Shown piece after piece: positions 11,961-24,559 of a stretch of 64,000 nucleotides of DNA; positions within the stretch are counted from its first letter, which is position 1; each line of letters begins with the position of its first letter. Origin of the DNA: Ampullaceana balthica (lineage: Eukaryota > Mollusca > Gastropoda > Lymnaeidae); NCBI GenBank assembly GCA_944989445.1, contig CALYLW010000069.1, forward strand, positions 1,116,001-1,180,000. The letters are read 5' to 3'. The notes under the pieces are model-generated. The model saw nothing but the letters and a program-made list of their open reading frames with translations. It was not told the DNA's origin and ran no database searches. The translations under genes and the position numbers were made by a program.

Positions 11961-13479
11961 AAGACGATGAAGGAAGTTGGACAAAAGTGTAACGTTTGGG
12001 TAAATTATTAGCGTCTCAATAGCGTTGACAATAATTGGATTTATTGTAAATATAAACAAATCTTGTTGTAGTTTGTTTTTTGTTTTTTAAATTTTATTTT
12101 ATGTCATTAAATTACAGACTCCAATAAATTTTCAAAGACTTCACAGAAAAACGAAATAGACAAAAACACACATTTATATAATGTAATGGTTATGACAGAA
12201 ATGAAATATAAATGTAAATTTTTCTATTTACGAATTATTTTCAAACTATAAAAACGGAAGAGAATATAATTCTACTTCTTTTTTTAATATCTTTCCTTAG
12301 ATAAGAGCTACACACTATAATAGCAAAATTATATAAAAATAAAATCGGAGTATCTTCATAAACATAAAGAATTTTTGGTATATCAGGGGTTCAAGATTAA
12401 ATGGTGAAATACTTAATTTATTCAAAATATTTAATTTACATTGACTTAAATTAAGTTTGATTGTCAGCCCTATTTTAAAGTAAAATTTAAACATTAATTC
12501 GATCAATTTGAGATGTAAAAGTATAATATATATATAGTGGAAAACTAAAATATTAATTTAGTTCAGGGTCGTGAAAAAATTATGCGGTGGCGTCCCCAAT
12601 CGGCAGAGAGTGTGGGGAAACCACTAATTGCGATCTCATTAAGTGCTTGACTTATTCTTTTTATCAAGTGGCTTCAGCAAGTGGGTAGTCCTCGCATTGT
12701 TGCGGCTGTTGTTTGGTGAATTTCTTCAATATAATATAATAGTTAAGAATAATTTTGAAATTTAAAAAAAATAATTAAACTGATGTTTAGTTGCACATTG
12801 TCTTGTTTGAGATCAGTTCATAAATTACAGTGTTTGCTGATTGTACATACCACAATAAAATGTGCTTGGTGATAACTCAGGAATTATGCAATCCAAAAAA
12901 AAACATTAAAATTTATATCATCACCGAGCTCACCTGGACTAAAATGACAAGTGAATAGTCCTAACAGTCTCGATGAACAGACAAGAAACCAACAATTTAC
13001 ATTAAATTCTACAATTTTTTCTTTAAATTCGACAACTTAGTTTATTCTTGATGTTTGCATTAGTTACATTCACTTTTGTTACATTTGCCTCATCTTGACA
13101 TACATCGGTTCATAAATGTGTGCTGTCATATTGTAAATAAATCTTGGAGTCAAACCCATCATAAATAAATGACGTCATTAGGTATTTTCTCAATGTTCAA
13201 ATTTGACAGCAGTCGTTACCATGATCTCGAAGTCCATTTTATGAAAAGTTCTGTTAAATGGCGGGACAAGATAAACGGTAATGAGACCAAGAAACAGCGA
13301 GGGCTTGATATCACATTCTGTCTGAGTGTAACTCACACATTAACCGTTGACAATTTTGATCCATAGAATATATCATCTTTTATAAAGCAACGAAGGGAGC
13401 ATGTCATTACAAAGATAATAAATGCTAAACATAAAGTAACTTTTTTGTATCTTATTTGTTTTGTAACAGATAAATAATG
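11961..13479. other. AT-rich noncoding stretch
   Basis: No gene, RNA or transposon end recognised. Short A- and T-rich runs only. Confidence 0.4.
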
Positions 13480-13569
13480 ACACCATTGCCTTGGCACCCC
13501 CCTGTCTGACACCATTGCCTTGGCACCCCCCCCTGTCTGACACCATTGCCTTGGCACCCCCCTGTCTGA
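13480..13569. repeat. Three copies of a 29-31 bp tandem repeat
   Basis: GACACCATTGCCTTGGCACC followed by a C run of varying length and TGTCT, three times. Unit length differs only by the number of C. Confidence 0.9.
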
Positions 13570-13919
13570 ATATTAAACATGCAATTCAAATGTAATTATG
13601 AAATCTCAGACATTGGAATTATGAAGTCTTAGAAAATCCCAGTGGGGTTTTGATATCTCCTACAATCCCTATGAAATTATGAAATATCATTTAGTCCTCA
13701 CGTGAAACATGCTCACATGAGGTGTAAATGGCATAAGTTCTTTGTTTTGTTTACCCTTAAACTGGTAATAACACATAAGCTTTATTTGGTTCAATGGTAT
13801 TGGCTCATAAATCACCCTGGCGTAACTCATGCCTTTGGATGGCAGTATGTGAGCCTTCACACAGAAAAATATTGCCTTTCAAAGTCATTATAGTCATGAT
13901 TCTTTCCGGCTAGATATGG

Positions 13920-14215
13920 TGTGCGATCTCATCCGATCAGAGATATTGCTATCTGATCGTATCAGTGCTGAGATATTGATATCTGCTCTGTCAGTGCTGA
14001 GATATTGATATCTGCTCCTATCAGTGCTGAGATATTGATATCTGCTCCTATCAGTGCTGAGATATTGATATCTGCTCCTATCAGTGCAAATATTGATATC
14101 TGCTCTATCACGCATATTGTATCTGCTCCCATCAGCGCAGATATAATTTGATATCTGCTCCCATCAGCGCAGATATATTGATATCTGCTCCCATCAGCGC
14201 AGATATATTATCATA
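13920..14215. repeat. 30-bp minisatellite, about 9 copies
   Basis: Units contain ATCAGTGCTGAGATATTGAT and ATCTGCTC. The left half is regular (30 bp). The right half degenerates into variants with CATCAGCGCAGATATA. It lies about 300 bp 3' of the Lbx stop codon. Confidence 0.9.
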
Positions 14216-14331
14216 TCGTCTTTCCCCTATACATTATATACATGCTGTCTACCGAACTCATTTCTGAGAAACTCCATTTTGTGTTTAATAACGTCACTGT
14301 TAAGATCAATTTTTTATAACACAACATGTAT

Positions 14332-14337
14332 TTTATT
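14332..14337 (-). promoter_or_regulatory. Candidate polyadenylation signal for Lbx
   Basis: AATAAA on the minus strand, about 180 bp downstream of the Lbx stop codon. It is the nearest canonical signal I noticed. The motif is common in AT-rich DNA, so this is a weak prediction. Confidence 0.35.
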
Positions 14338-14518
14338 AAAACAGATTAAACCTGCAAGGAATAAATTAACTTCATTCCTTTAAGCTTAATCCACAATGAG
14401 TCTTCCTTTGTCTAAATCCAGCATTTGTTTTTCTCTGAGCATAAAGGAAAACTTGAGTCCGAATTTTGTCCCCATTGTATATACACATATTTACAAAAGT
14501 CGTGAAAAGTTTAAGATT

Positions 14519-15267
14519 TCAAGAAATGTCCGACTCTCTGTCGATATATTTGTCTCTGATCGACCCTGCCCTGTACTCCTCGCGGAAACTTATCTCGCAC
14601 TTACTCTGCATACCCAGCTTCTCGTCAATCATTCCCGAACAGAAGGCTTTGACCCTCAGCTTCTCCTCGTCCCCCGCGCTACGTTGATCCTCGTCACTAA
14701 TATCATCGTCAAGATGGTCATTGTTCACGTCATCGGCGTCATCACAGCACTGCGCACTCATGGCCTCCTCGCCTTTCACCCCACCGCCAGACACATCAAC
14801 GTTGTCGTCGCTGTTGTCGTTTCCCGGGCTCTGCACCGGGGTGTTGTCTTGAATCTCGTCGCTCAGACTGGCCAGGGAGGACGACGAGGGGGACTGAAGC
14901 CCACCGTTGTTGAAGCTGTCCCTCAGCGTCTTCTCCTGGACCTTCCTCAGCTCCATCTCGGCCACCGACCCGGGGACGGACTTCTGCAGCGGCAGCTTTT
15001 TGGCGGCCGTGACGTCGTTCTTGAGCTCCTCCAGGTCTCTCTTCAGCTTGGCCCGTCGGTTCTGGAACCACGTGATCACCTGGGCGTTGGTCAGCCCGAG
15101 GCTGGCGGCGATTTCGTCCCGGTCAGCGGGGGTCAGGTATTTTTGGTAGAGGAATCGCTTCTCGAGCTCGTAGATCTGCTGGTTGGTGAATGCCGTCCTT
15201 GACTTCCGGCGCTTCTTTGGGGGCTGGTGTTTTCCGAAGAGGGCGGCCTGGTCTTTACGCTTGCCTT
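14519..15267 (-). CDS. Lbx: Lbx (ladybird) homeobox gene, 3' coding exon
   Basis: Homeodomain transcription factor of the ladybird class. Lbx proteins act in the nucleus and in other animals specify muscle precursor and neuronal identities. The exon begins after a splice acceptor (pyrimidine-rich tract, then CCCCAG, at 15268-15273) with two bases of a split codon, and ends at the TGA at 14519-14521, giving 248 residues. The homeodomain occupies exon residues 19-78 (15032-15211): KSRTAFTNQQIYELEKRF, then QKYLTPADRDEIA, then TNAQVITWFQNRRAKLKRD. Trp48, Phe49, Gln50 and Asn51 are all present. It continues into DLEELKNDVTAAKK, the extension characteristic of Lbx. Downstream is a serine-rich segment (SPSSSSLASLSD) and an acidic stretch (DDADDVNNDHLDDDISDED), then a less typical tail with two cysteines. 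The preceding exon, expected to carry the EH1-like repressor motif, was not found in the 48 kb to the right; it may be small, diverged or beyond the window. Confidence 0.95.
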
Positions 15268-17273
15268 CTGGGGACAGTGAGGTAAAGGTTTAAGTTAGAT
15301 TTGGTGATGAGATGTGTTTTTTTTTCTTACATTTTGTTCTTTGTTATCTTTACATTGTTATTTGTAACGTGGGATAGATGTAAAAACTAGGTGGGGGTAT
15401 CTTTGAGCTTGTTATCAACTAATCAAGATAAATGATACATCACGTGGATTCACAATATTTGAAGATTCAGTAATCAATTATAAATTTGCTTAATAGAAGA
15501 TTGTCTTCATTATGGTCATCAAAAGGAATTTGGAAAAAGTGAGAGAAATAATACATTTGTGTCAATATAAAGGATGGAGATGTAGGAAATTTCGAAATTT
15601 AATAAAAGTAGATTTAAAGACATATTGAACTTTAAAACTAAAAATTGACAAGTTAAGAAATCGTTTTAATATTTGTTTTAAATCTTTCTTTTTTTTTCTT
15701 TCTAAAGCAACTTTTTTTTTATCAAAGACGAGTGGACGCTAATAAATAGTAGAACGTTATATTATTGAAATGCGTTATGCGACAAAATTATGTCCCAAAC
15801 AAATAATAAACATAAAATATATTTTTTTAAAGTAAAAATTAGTTAACTCTTGAATATTATACCATTCGACTACTTTAGATAAAGTTACAAACATTTTGTC
15901 AAATCAACTTTTAGGGGCCTTTTCAACGTATTGAATTTTAAGAATGCTTCAATTATTTCTATTCAAGGTTTCTTTAAGGAATATTCCTTACGGTTTTCGA
16001 GGAAACATCGAGAGTGATGTGAACTTTGACCTTGGATGCATGCAGCTTATCTCTTTATATATATATATTCTGAACGCACGATAAACAAACATTGAAAAGT
16101 CATCAGTCCTTTGTCATTTAGTATTCCGACATGTTGTCGTCAGCAAGAATGTCATACAAAACTAAGGTCTAATAAATGGGCCATGCACATATCAGAAATA
16201 ACCTGTATATTAGATATAGACCACATGTCAGAAGTAGTTTGAATATTCTAATTAGTCCACATATCAGAAACAGGCCGTAAAAATATGTCATTTCATAAGA
16301 ATAGACAGGTGACATAAAAGTTACATTTTAAAAAAGAATAATAAAACAAGATCAATACCCAAAATTCCAAGAAACAAAAATCTCTGCCCCACCGTAAATG
16401 AAATGACTCATTTCAGAAATCAACATCTCTATAAAAATTGAGTGATGTTCACATCCCGTTATCAAATTAAATATTAAATAATTAATAAAAAATGTTCCAA
16501 TCCAACCGTGAACAATTATTTTTTTTAAATTTAATTAATCATTAATTAGCATGGAGTTTGAGACTCACTGGCTCCCCGCTCTCTGCGCATCCCCCCTCCC
16601 ACCAAATGCCACCGTCAATTAGTCACTTAGGGGTGCGGGGTTGAAAGGTCATTGTAAAAAGATGCCAACTGAAGGGGAGGCTATGCATTTTTTATGGGGG
16701 ACTGTACCAATACCTCGGAGTCATGGAGACATGAGATATAGCCGGAAAAAAGTTTTGACAGACACTTCACACTTGTTATACAAAGTGTTAGTGATGACAG
16801 ACAGACACGGTGCTTCGGAACTTGGTATCTTTTGGCAATTAGGCACGTTCAATTATTTAGAGCAAAATAAGACGTCTCTATTCTTTGTGCGCAGCGTCAT
16901 TGGCATGAGCGTGTTTCCATATGTTGACTTTTTTTTTCACTTAAAAACTCAGCATATATATTTGAGGTCACCAGCCGATAATTGAGTTGTTAACAATGTG
17001 GCGATGTCATGTGAGCAGATCACATGACTTTTAACGTAATGTGTCCGTACAGTCGTACTCTCTAACTGCATATTTTATGTGTTGGTTGTTTATGTTTGTT
17101 TCGTTGTGATAACTATAGATTCGAATGAATGAAATTAATGTTGTCAATTTTTTTTAGTCGGTAACAGTTATTTAAAGACAAGCATTTTAACAGGACAAAA
17201 ACTTGTCAGATTGAATTTTTTCCATAATCCTTTTAAAATATTTTTTTAATACTCTGCTACACTATACTGCTAT
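15268..17273 (-). other. Lbx intron (proximal part), noncoding
   Basis: Follows the splice acceptor of the Lbx exon on the minus strand. AT-rich, with no other exon recognised. Three short related motifs at about 16190-16280 (CACATATCAGAAA or CACATGTCAGAAG) form a weak degenerate repeat. Confidence 0.6.
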
Positions 17274-17545
17274 GGGGCCGTCCATAAAGTACGTCACGCT
17301 ATTTTTGACCATTTTTAACTCCCCCCCCCTCCCCCTTGTCACAAAATGCCACACATCTTGGACCAAAGTACGTCAAACTTTCGAACAAAAATGTTGTTTT
17401 TGTATTAACAAAATAATCAAAATTTAATATAAAACAGCGTGACGTCACACATGGCCGGACCCCCCCTCCCCCCTGTCACAAACGTTCACACTTTCTTACA
17501 CCCCCCTCCCCCCTCTGGAGCGTGACGTACTTTATGGACGGCCCC
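17274..17545. mobile_element. MITE with GGGGCCGTCCATAAAGTACG inverted ends
   Basis: About 25-bp terminal inverted repeats: GGGGCCGTCCATAAAGTACG at the left and its inverse CGTACTTTATGGACGGCCCC at the right. TAT flanks both sides, consistent with a 3-bp target duplication. The interior is noncoding, with C runs and CGTGACGTC motifs. A second, right-truncated copy is at 20437-20630. Confidence 0.85.
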
Positions 17546-17748
17546 TATACGTATTTCTTTGACGTGTAATCCCTACAAATGTCCAACCCAAACTAGAGTT
17601 ACAGGCACGATCTCTCCCACTCATTGTAATACTCATGGCTTGCGTGAAAGAGCAAAGATATCTTCAAAATAAACATTATAAATTAATAGCTATAGGCCAC
17701 GTAATTCATTTTTATTGCTAATTTAAAAAATTAAATAATTATAATAAC

Positions 17749-17835
17749 CGTATTTTCGTGCATATAAGAATCACCCAATTATAAGACGCACCCGTATATA
17801 AGTCGCGAGTTTTGGCGATTTGTGCTAACAAATTC
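17749..17835. mobile_element. One-ended MITE fragment (CCGTATTTTCG type)
   Basis: CCGTATTTTCGTGCATATAA followed by ATAAGACGCACCCGTATATA resembles one terminus of the CCGTATATACTCG MITE at 18921-19331. No opposite end was found. Confidence 0.4.
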
Positions 17836-17929
17836 TCCTTAACGACGCAAGCGGGAAAGCCATCTGCCGAAATGAGTGATTTTGTATCAAGTGGTTTTCT
17901 TTACTTTATCATAAGTGAGAATGTGTCCA

Positions 17930-18330
17930 ATGTTTCATCACAATGTGTCATAACATTTTTAGTTTAGACAATGTGTTATAACATTTTTAGTTTAGACAAG
18001 GTGTCATAACATATTTAGTTTAGACAATGTGTCATAACATTTTTAGTTTAGACAATGTGTCATAACATTTTTAGTTTAGACAATGTGTCATAACATTTTT
18101 AGTTTAGACAATGTGTCATAACATTTTTAGTTTAGACAATGTGTCATAACATTTTTAGTTTAGACAAGGTGTCATAACATTTTTAGTTTAGACAATGTGT
18201 CATAACATTTTTAGTTTAGACAATGTGTCATAACATTTTTAGTTTAGACAATGTGTCATAACATTTTTAGTTTAGACAATGTGTCATAACATTTTTTGTT
18301 TAGACAAGGTGTCATACCATTTTTAGTTAA
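17930..18330. repeat. 28-bp minisatellite, about 14 copies
   Basis: Units contain ACAATGTGTCATAACATTTT and TAGTTTAG. Nearly identical; a few units have AAGGTG for AATGTG, spaced irregularly. Confidence 0.95.
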
Positions 18331-18920
18331 GACCAAAAAATGTTCTGAGGCAGGCCAACTTTTTATTAATTTTCTTATCTATAACGCGGGCTATAAGAGT
18401 AAGGTTTGGGTAACTGATACTCATATTCTAGAAACAATGAATGCCCAGATGCAAGGACAGCTTCATAATTGACCTACTTGACATATCTTCAGCCAGTGTG
18501 ATTGGTACCTCGCATAGACCAATAAATGCCCGATCTATGCTGTTAGATAGTTCTGGCGATGTGTGTGAAAAGAGTATACATGTACACTGTACTTGACATG
18601 AGATGCGCCATAAATAGGAACCACCCTGCATGGGTGCGGGTTAAGTAGAAATTTGTAAGAGACTCGTGTTATACACGCGAAATACCGAAACTCTGCTACG
18701 AATGTCGAAGAATTTTTATTTCTTCTCATTTGCAATCACGTTCTTATATCCATTGACAGTTCCATGACTTAAGACCCGTAAACTGATAAATAGTTAGAGA
18801 ACACATAATGCCAATCATAGCGTTTATCCAACATTTCCACTTCTCATTTATCAAAAAGTTAATTTAAATTTAAAAATAAGCTGTGTTGAATTCAATTAAA
18901 ACAAAGTTTGATTTCTTTTA
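18331..18920. other. Noncoding stretch
   Basis: No recognised feature. Small open frames on the minus strand have no family resemblance. Confidence 0.4.
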
Positions 18921-19331
18921 CCGTATATACTCGCATATAAGCCGAGTTTAGAACTATAAAATACTATTCTGAAATCAGGAGGTCAGCTTATATGCGCATA
19001 AAACAAAATAGACACTAAAATGTATAATTTTTTCTAAATATATACTTTGTTAATCATCATTTGTGAACAATTTATTAGCTGAGGTTCAGATATTATTATA
19101 GCAAACATTGTGGAAAGAGCAGAACACGTTTTTGTGTCATTCCAAACGGTAAACGAACTGGTATGTAATAGAAAAAAAGCATTTTACATCTTTACAGCAA
19201 CAAATTTCTATGAACCAAAAATATGGAGTAAAATTAGAAAATTGTATGGTCGGCTTACATGTGGGTTTTTGCAAAAAACTGAACATTTTAAAGCAGTTTT
19301 AGGGGGTGGGCTTATATGCGAGTATACACGG
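18921..19331. mobile_element. Tc1/mariner-type MITE, 411 bp, TA duplication
   Basis: Terminal inverted repeats CCGTATATACTCGCATATAA (left) and TTATATGCGAGTATACACGG (right), with TA immediately outside each end. That is the signature of TA-targeting elements. The interior open frame (19110-19334) shows no transposase motif, so the element is non-autonomous. Confidence 0.8.
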
Positions 19332-20067
19332 TAATGGGATGATGCCACAACGTGTCTTCAAATTTAGTTGTTCTTTATATAGACTTAAGGAAGAAAATGA
19401 CATGAGATTTGACATTCCAAATACAATATTAACAAGCCTATGTCTCATTTATTTATTTTTTATTCATAAATTTTGTCTATTCCTAAAAAATGTTGAAATT
19501 TAACCCAAAAAACTTTAGACTTTTTAATTTATTACATTTATTGAGGTAAAAAGATTTTTAAAACAATTTGAGGAAAAAAAAAGAGAGATAGAAAAGTTAT
19601 TTCATTATCTGCAACAATTTGTACTGCAAATATTAGATCATAGGTCTAACACCAGGCCCTCCACTTCCCCTATCCACCACAGCTCTATACATCAACCTTC
19701 GTATGCGTGTGTCTCCCCATCGAAAGGCGTGCAAAAAGCGCTCGAAAGGCGCGCAAAAGGACGCGCAAAATTATTTTAAATAAATTAAAATTTTATATAT
19801 TTAAAAATATTATATGACGTCATTTTTTAAGCACAGAACGTCAATTACCGAAACAACGCGCGAACTATGCGTGTGTGTGAGCCTTAGCAGGCTTTTTCAC
19901 TAGTACATCAATAATCCCTAACTCCCCGTGTACACCGCACCAAAATTCACCAGTGAGTGAGCTCAAGAAATTTCTATAAGATCCACTTTCTTCCATCACC
20001 CAAACAACGCCAAGTCCCCCAAATTTCCCTTTGCCCTGACAGCAAACAGGAAGAGGCTACTTCGTGT
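19332..20067. other. Noncoding stretch
   Basis: AT-rich to about 19640, then a short mixed segment with GCGCGCAAAA-like motifs near 19725-19770. No gene recognised. Confidence 0.4.
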
Positions 20068-20240
20068 AAATGTTCATGGCTACCACCTATGACTGTGACG
20101 ATTCATGGCTACTAGGTATTAAGATTCAAGGCTAATAGCTGTGACGATTAATGGCTACTAATGGCTACTAGCTGTGAAAATGCATTGATACTAGATGCGA
20201 CGATTTACAGCTATTCCAGCTGTGACGATTCATGACAGTC
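20068..20240. repeat. Degenerate tandem repeat of about 24-30 bp
   Basis: Repeated variants of CATGGCTACTAGCTGTGACG, five to six times with substitutions and indels. Confidence 0.7.
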
Positions 20241-20436
20241 GTCACGTGACGTCTCCCGGGTCCTGCGTTAAACAAGTTACCAATCGTATCACCGTACAAT
20301 GCAAGCCACCACCAGGCCCTTGTAAGCGTAGATCTTCTAACGATTCTCTTGACGGCTCAACTCCGTCTCTTCAAAGAATTGAATGGTGTCTGCATATCTC
20401 CCCCCCCATGATGAAATACATAGTTATCCCCCTACA

Positions 20437-20630
20437 GGGGCCGTCCATTAAGTAGGTCACGCTATTTTTGACCATTTTTACCCCCCCCCTCCCCCTGTCA
20501 CAAACTGTCACACATCTCGGACCCCCCACCCCTAAAGTACGTCACACTTTCGAACAAAAATTTTGTTTTTTATTAACAAAAAAAAATATCAAAATTTAAT
20601 ATAAAACAGCGTGACGTCACACATGGCCGG
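20437..20630. mobile_element. Right-truncated MITE, GGGGCCGTCCAT family
   Basis: The left end GGGGCCGTCCATTAAGTAGG and about 190 bp of interior match the copy at 17274-17545, including the internal CAGCGTGACGTCACACATGG. The right inverted end is missing. Confidence 0.8.
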
Positions 20631-22429
20631 AGGCCCCACACACCCCAACCGAAAAAATTATATATTTGTATCTATCATACATATACATATATATATATAT
20701 TAAATTAATGATAAAAACATTTTTGAAATCGTTGCTCAAGCGACCTTCGTGGAATCCAGCACTTAAGAAAGGAAAAAAAAACAACTAACAAATGATAATA
20801 TTATATTTTAATTCCGATCTTTATCAGTAGCGGTTTATGTTTATTGGCATTTGATATGATATTCAATCCTAAATACCCAGAGGCTATTACCTCCACCCCT
20901 ACCCCCCTTTTTTATCCCCAAAGTTTGTTGTACACAGTCTTAACAAAACTATAAATAAATACAAGGCAGGGCATGGGCGTGTGTTTTAAAGCCGATGGGT
21001 GCTTCTGGTGGATTAGTTCTTCACAGCGGGCTCAGCGGAATAAGGTATTGGAAATACTAGTCGTGAAAACTCAAGTATCTTGAAATGAAAGAGTGCTTCG
21101 GTAGGGAGGAGGGGGGAGCAAAGAGTAGTTTTAACAAGATTATCGCAGCACAAGCCGAGGCGGGGACGAGGGGTGGGAACCTATCGCATTACACACACAA
21201 AAATATCTTCTATAGATTTATTACTTCAAGATTTGAGGAGAGGCTGAAATCTACTCGGTATCTCGTGGGAATAGACAGCAGCCTCGATCTGATTAACACA
21301 ATTTATGTGCATAGTTTATCCGACTCCTTATGTTCCCGCTCCGTTCATTGTCTGGTCGATTGAGAGAGAAAGGCAGGAGACTTGAATGCCGGGCGGGGAG
21401 AGGGAGAGAGACAGAGAGACAGATCGGTAGGTTGATAGCCAATACAATATAAGTCAGATCAACCAGGGGGAAAAAACACACTTTGATTTAAATAAGTGGA
21501 CGTCTTAAGCCGCATGCCTTACAAACTGCCCCACAACAATAGGCGCAGACGCTAGTAAAAATATGATACTTCAGTTATTAGAAACCGTTGACAAAAAATA
21601 GTAATCCCTTTAAATCGCTGAGGACTTTATTCGCAAGTTTAGTTGTTTTTTTCTCGTTTTTTGAAAATGATATATTTTTTTAATATGTGGCGTTCTTTTG
21701 TTGAGTTTTTCTCCGAGATATTCATGCGCCGAAGAGAATTAGTCATAAAATATGAGATCTGCACAGGTAGAAATTTTATAAGAAAGCAGCAGAAGGCCTC
21801 GTCGCGTCTTTAGTAGTGGCCAGGACATGCTCGGAAACGATGTCTGATCAGATGAAAGGTGTACAATGATAGGGAGGGGAAGTCTAGATCTTGGTTCGAT
21901 AGGATTGTGTTCCCTTCTCCCATTCCACGTTACGCATTTGACTCCTTATCGTCCTTCGCATACTCATACGTGATCCTCCCATAACTCTCTTTTTCCTTTC
22001 TACGCCCTCTCTCAATCCCCCTTCTCCGTCTCCTCCCTTTCTCCCTAACTCTATTTCCCGCACTTCTCCCTCCCCGACTCTCCCTATATCTTTCCCTTTC
22101 TCTCCCTGTCAATGCGGAGTAATCAGGTTTGAATATTTGACATTTGCCGCTGGAGACATGTAGAACAACAAACAACACGTGACCCCGATGTGACCCTCTC
22201 TGTCGAGAAGGATCGTTCAAGCGTGAGACCTGTTAGAGGGGGGGGGATAACCATCCATCACAAAGTAGTTTACTTGAGACAAAACGAGCCAGAGTTATCT
22301 TCAAATCCGCTTGATGTCCATTATTGCCCCTGGTCACGCGCTGAGACCGTGCGTTTAATGGCCGGGAAACATCCAGGTATACTCTATTCGGTACGATGAG
22401 GTAAGCACGTGGATCGATGAACAAACGTC
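20631..22429. other. Noncoding stretch, mixed composition
   Basis: A (TA)n run lies near 20685-20700. Purine-rich (21370-21425) and pyrimidine-rich (21960-22110) tracts produce spurious open frames. No gene recognised. Segments at about 20990-21360 and 21780-22200 are more GC-balanced and could hold regulatory DNA, without direct support. Confidence 0.35.
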
Positions 22430-22441
22430 AATCGTCATTGG

Positions 22442-22817
22442 GGGGATACGGTGGTCGAGTGGCAGCGCTCTCGACTGGCGTACCGATGGTCACGGGTTCG
22501 AATCCATGGGAGGCCATGGATTTGTTCCCGGGGCCTAGGGCGTCCCCGAGTCCACCCAGCTTCGAGTGGGTACCTAACGCATTGTTAGGGAAAAATAAAA
22601 GGCGGCTGGGTAATGCGTGGAACCCTTATAGCCGTGGCATGTGAACGCTGCATCACTTGCCAAAATCAACTGCTGCCTTGCAGATGGTCTTAGCTGACCA
22701 AAGGCTATGGAAGCACATCCAGAAAAAACAGCAGGCTGAAGTCGGAGACCACGGGCCAATTGGCGCATAACTCGTCGGCACGCAATACTCAAATTGAGAA
22801 CGAAGAAGAAGAAGAAG
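22442..22817 (+). mobile_element. tRNA-derived SINE with perfect 12-bp target duplication
   Basis: A 376-bp retroposon transcribed by RNA polymerase III from an internal promoter in this class. The tRNA-like head has an A box (TGGTCGAGTGGC, about 22453-22464) and a canonical B box (GGTTCGAATCC, 22496-22506). A central part includes CCACCCAGCTTCGAGTGGGT, resembling a core segment I recall from other invertebrate SINEs. A LINE-like 3' part ends in a (GAA)n tail. AATCGTCATTGG flanks both sides (22430-22441 and 22818-22829), so the insertion is recent and complete. Confidence 0.9.
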
Positions 22818-22829
22818 AATCGTCATTGG

Positions 22830-24486
22830 TCTCAATTTCTAAACGTGGTCATCGATGGCTACTCCACGAAAACGTATGTTGAACATTTAAGGAAACCACA
22901 AGATAGCCCCCCCCTCCCAAACCCCTTCAACTTCTCTCAATGTATTCCCAACACAATCTCCCGATCGTCGACAGTGCAATAATGTCCTTTTAATGCCTAC
23001 GGCATTGCACTATTGACGTAATTCACTAGGTTCATCTGTTTAGCATAAATTATAATATTTACAGGCGTTGAATAAAACCATATATCAATGCGGGTGTTCG
23101 TGTTCCAGAGCAGATGAGGTGGGGGGGGATTAGGTAGCCAGGCTAGAGACGCTGGGGGTGGGGGTGGTTCAAGTTTATCGTTTCTTGAGTGATGGACGGT
23201 TCAAATACTTTGTCTCCACTATTTTCACTACACACACACACACAAAAAGAAGAAAAAAGATGCCTCTCATTTAAAAGGACAAATAAGCCACCGGGCTGAC
23301 CACCCCCAAAGCACCCTTCTCCAACGCTACTGGACACAGTTTAAGTCGAATGTCTACTCAGGTTGTTGAACAGTTGGAAAAACGTGGTGGTGAACTGTTG
23401 GCATACGTCATTCAGGTTATTTTATGTAAAACAAGAGGTGGGGTGGGGAAGGGGGGTCACGTGTCTCGTGTCTCTTAACTACTAACCCCTATCCCCGCTC
23501 CCCCAAACCACACAAAAAAAACTAAACATTATCTTGCCATCGATTTGAAAGCACCTTTCTCTACGAGCAGGTGATAGACAATCAGTCACGGCCTTCACGA
23601 TGGTTGTAAAATGTTATTTGTAAAGTAGTGGCTGTAGACCATTACATAGAAGAGATATTCTTTCTCATATAATTAAACTAGTTGTAGAAAGGTTGTGTTG
23701 TTTTTAACGCAATTTCCTTAAGGGAAAAATTGCGTTTATATATTTGAAATGTCTGTGCTGTCTGTTCCAGCTTGCATAAGCAACTACTCCTGAACCATAC
23801 CAGATACAGGGTTCGGGTCTTTTGCAAATATGTTAAGGAGGTCCCAGGGATGTGCACGGGCCAAAAAATGCCGAAAAGGTTTCCTGGATTTCCTTTAAAA
23901 AAAATTTTTTAAAAACTAAAAAATATCAGTATTTTGTCCAAGTCTCACCAACCATAACATATATCAGGTTAAAACAAACGCCAAACAATAGCTAATAATA
24001 TTTAGAACAATGATGGAGAAGAAATATTGGGACAACACGTAATATTTCAACTCTCGTAATTTTAGCAGCAATTTGTAGAAAGCAATTGTTTAGTTTCAGA
24101 GGTATTGATTTGAAATTACTTTTAATGTCATCTAGATTGATAGTTAATGGGGTTTTCCCGCTTTGTGAATGCTTATGTTGGGCTGTTGTGTGTTGCGCAT
24201 TATATTGACACATTCTTGGTGTGATGTAGCTCGAGGGAATATGACGTCATATTGTGTTTAGTTTCAGAATTACTTATTTGAATCGACTTTTGATGTAATA
24301 TATAATTATTTCCCTTGAATAAGAAAATTAGAAATTCTTTGTTGGCAATTGCGTTTAAATACTCATTCGAGTTTTAATTATGTAGATCTACTTGTTTTTT
24401 TTAAAATATGTTTTAATGCTTTTAAAAATATGTTTTTATATTAATTTTTTTTAAACTTATATTTCTTTCTATGACTATTACTAAAT
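22830..24486. other. Noncoding stretch
   Basis: No gene recognised. A short hairpin, CGCAATTT...AAATTGCG, lies at about 23709-23736. Several simple AC and G runs. Confidence 0.4.
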
Positions 24487-24495
24487 TATATATAT

Positions 24496-24556
<61 letters not shown>
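24487..24556. repeat. (TA)n microsatellite
   Basis: About 70 bp of alternating TA with one interruption. Confidence 0.95.

Positions 24557-24559
<3 letters not shown>

Noticed and set aside
14396..15202. 268-codon plus-strand open frame
   Set aside because: It is antisense to the Lbx exon and follows from that exon's GC-rich codon use; the minus strand encodes an unmistakable homeodomain.
19110..19334. 74-codon frame in the 411-bp MITE
   Set aside because: It runs through the inverted end and has no transposase motif; a chance frame.
22442..22520. Functional tRNA gene
   Set aside because: A and B boxes are present, but the acceptor stem does not close cleanly. The unit continues into a SINE body with a GAA tail and target duplication.
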